Below, in pieces: positions 23,574 through 23,972 of a stretch of DNA of 23,972 nucleotides. The notes under the pieces were generated by a model that saw only the letters and a list, made by a program, of their open reading frames with translations, searched no databases and was not told the DNA's origin. Location: NCBI GenBank assembly GCA_946414625.1, contig CAMKPI010000005.1, positions 1-23,972 on the forward strand, in the 5' to 3' direction. A program made the position numbers and the translations under genes. Positions within the stretch are counted from its first letter, which is position 1. Each line of letters begins with the position of its first letter. The DNA comes from an uncultured Spirochaetaceae bacterium. GTDB taxonomy: Bacteria; Spirochaetota; Spirochaetia; Sphaerochaetales; Sphaerochaetaceae.

Positions 23574-23860
23574 GCCTTTTCCTTCTTAAGTGAACGAAAA
23601 GTTTGAATATCTCGAAAAACCTCGCTGATGTCCATGTCAAAATACGGAAAGCCCATAGTGTCGTACAAATCAATCAAATCAAGTTTTTTTATACCTAAGA
23701 TTTCTGCAGCACGACCGTGAGATATTACATTCTCATGAATATAAGGATAAAGAAGCAATGCGTTTCGTTTAAGTTCTTCATTCTGGTCAAGAGCATAGTC
23801 ATCGGAGAAAAAACCTTGCATGGCCTTTGGGACTTTTACTTCTACTGTCGCGTATTCCAT
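23570..23860 (-). CDS. UPF0175-family antitoxin
   Basis: The 96-residue protein matches the UPF0175 pattern: an N-terminal VEVKVPKAM strand, a central helical part, and the segment SHGRAAEILGIKKLDLIDLY followed by DTMGFPYFDMD, which resembles a helix-turn-helix and is the family hallmark. It probably binds and neutralises the following PIN-like protein and may repress its own promoter. AGAGGA (23867-23872) supports the ATG at 23860. It is the first gene of the four-gene overlapping cluster, overlapping the toxin gene by ATGA. Confidence 0.85.
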   Translation of the reverse strand: MEYATVEVKVPKAMQGFFSDDYALDQNEELKRNALLLYPYIHENVISHGRAAEILGIKKLDLIDLYDTMGFPYFDMDISEVFRDIQTFRSLKKEKA

Positions 23861-23891
23861 ATTTTATCCTCTTGCTACAAAATCTAGTCAT

Positions 23892-23920
23892 AATATAGCA
23901 TAGCTTTGCGTTTTTTTCAT
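23892..23920 (-). promoter_or_regulatory. Probable promoter of the toxin-antitoxin-helicase-nuclease cluster
   Basis: The minus strand has ATGAAA (23915-23920), a 17-base spacer and an extended -10, TGC-TATATT (23892-23900). Transcription would start about 25 bases before the antitoxin ATG. Further upstream, ACTCAAT is repeated at 23941-23947 and 23951-23957, one helical turn apart, but it may be too distant to be an operator. Confidence 0.5.
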
Positions 23921-23972
23921 CATCCCAACTACAGATAACAACTCAATTGTACTCAATATCAGTCCCGCAAAG

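Overview
The window reads as a chromosomal segment of a spirochaete, most likely a Treponema. The basis is a 447-residue acetate kinase with a C-terminal extension of the treponemal kind, a long phosphoglycerate mutase, sigma-54, a spirochaete-like mix of enzyme families, and a secreted protein that looks like an outer-membrane barrel. The genus is inferred from family knowledge, not from a marker such as rRNA. I saw no rRNA, tRNA, IS element or CRISPR array.

Positions 1 to about 19560 are housekeeping DNA of moderate G+C. In order: gpmI (+); a lipoprotein (-); a PglE-type sugar aminotransferase and a PglF/CapD-type nucleotide-sugar dehydratase (both -, probably consecutive steps of one amino-sugar pathway); ackA (-); a putative outer-membrane barrel protein (-); asnS (+); a DJ-1/PfpI protein (+); a DUF1846 protein (+); rpoN (+); thyA and folA (+, coupled steps of dTMP and folate metabolism); and cysK (-). 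Convincing -35/-10 pairs ending in a TAGAAT -10 box lie before ackA, asnS and cysK. The asnS box is so close to the ATG that its mRNA is probably leaderless.

The long spacers in this part are unusual. Most carry short tandem arrays (12, 14, 16 or 60 bp units) or imperfect direct duplications spaced about 60 to 90 bp apart. Three conserved proteins (the aminotransferase, the dehydratase and RpoN) carry low-complexity in-frame insertions at loop positions.

From about 19560 to the right end the base composition becomes clearly AT-rich. Four genes on the minus strand overlap head to tail (ATGA, TAATG, TAATG): a UPF0175-type antitoxin, a DUF3368/PIN-type toxin, an 867-residue UvrD/AddA-like helicase, and a 271-residue PD-(D/E)XK Fe-S nuclease. 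The N-terminal part of the nuclease fold, with its first cluster cysteine and its GxxxH helix, sits at the end of the helicase; the catalytic core and the other three cysteines are in the next gene. This looks like a horizontally acquired helicase-nuclease module led by a toxin-antitoxin pair, and it is the best candidate here for an undescribed defence or DNA-processing system.
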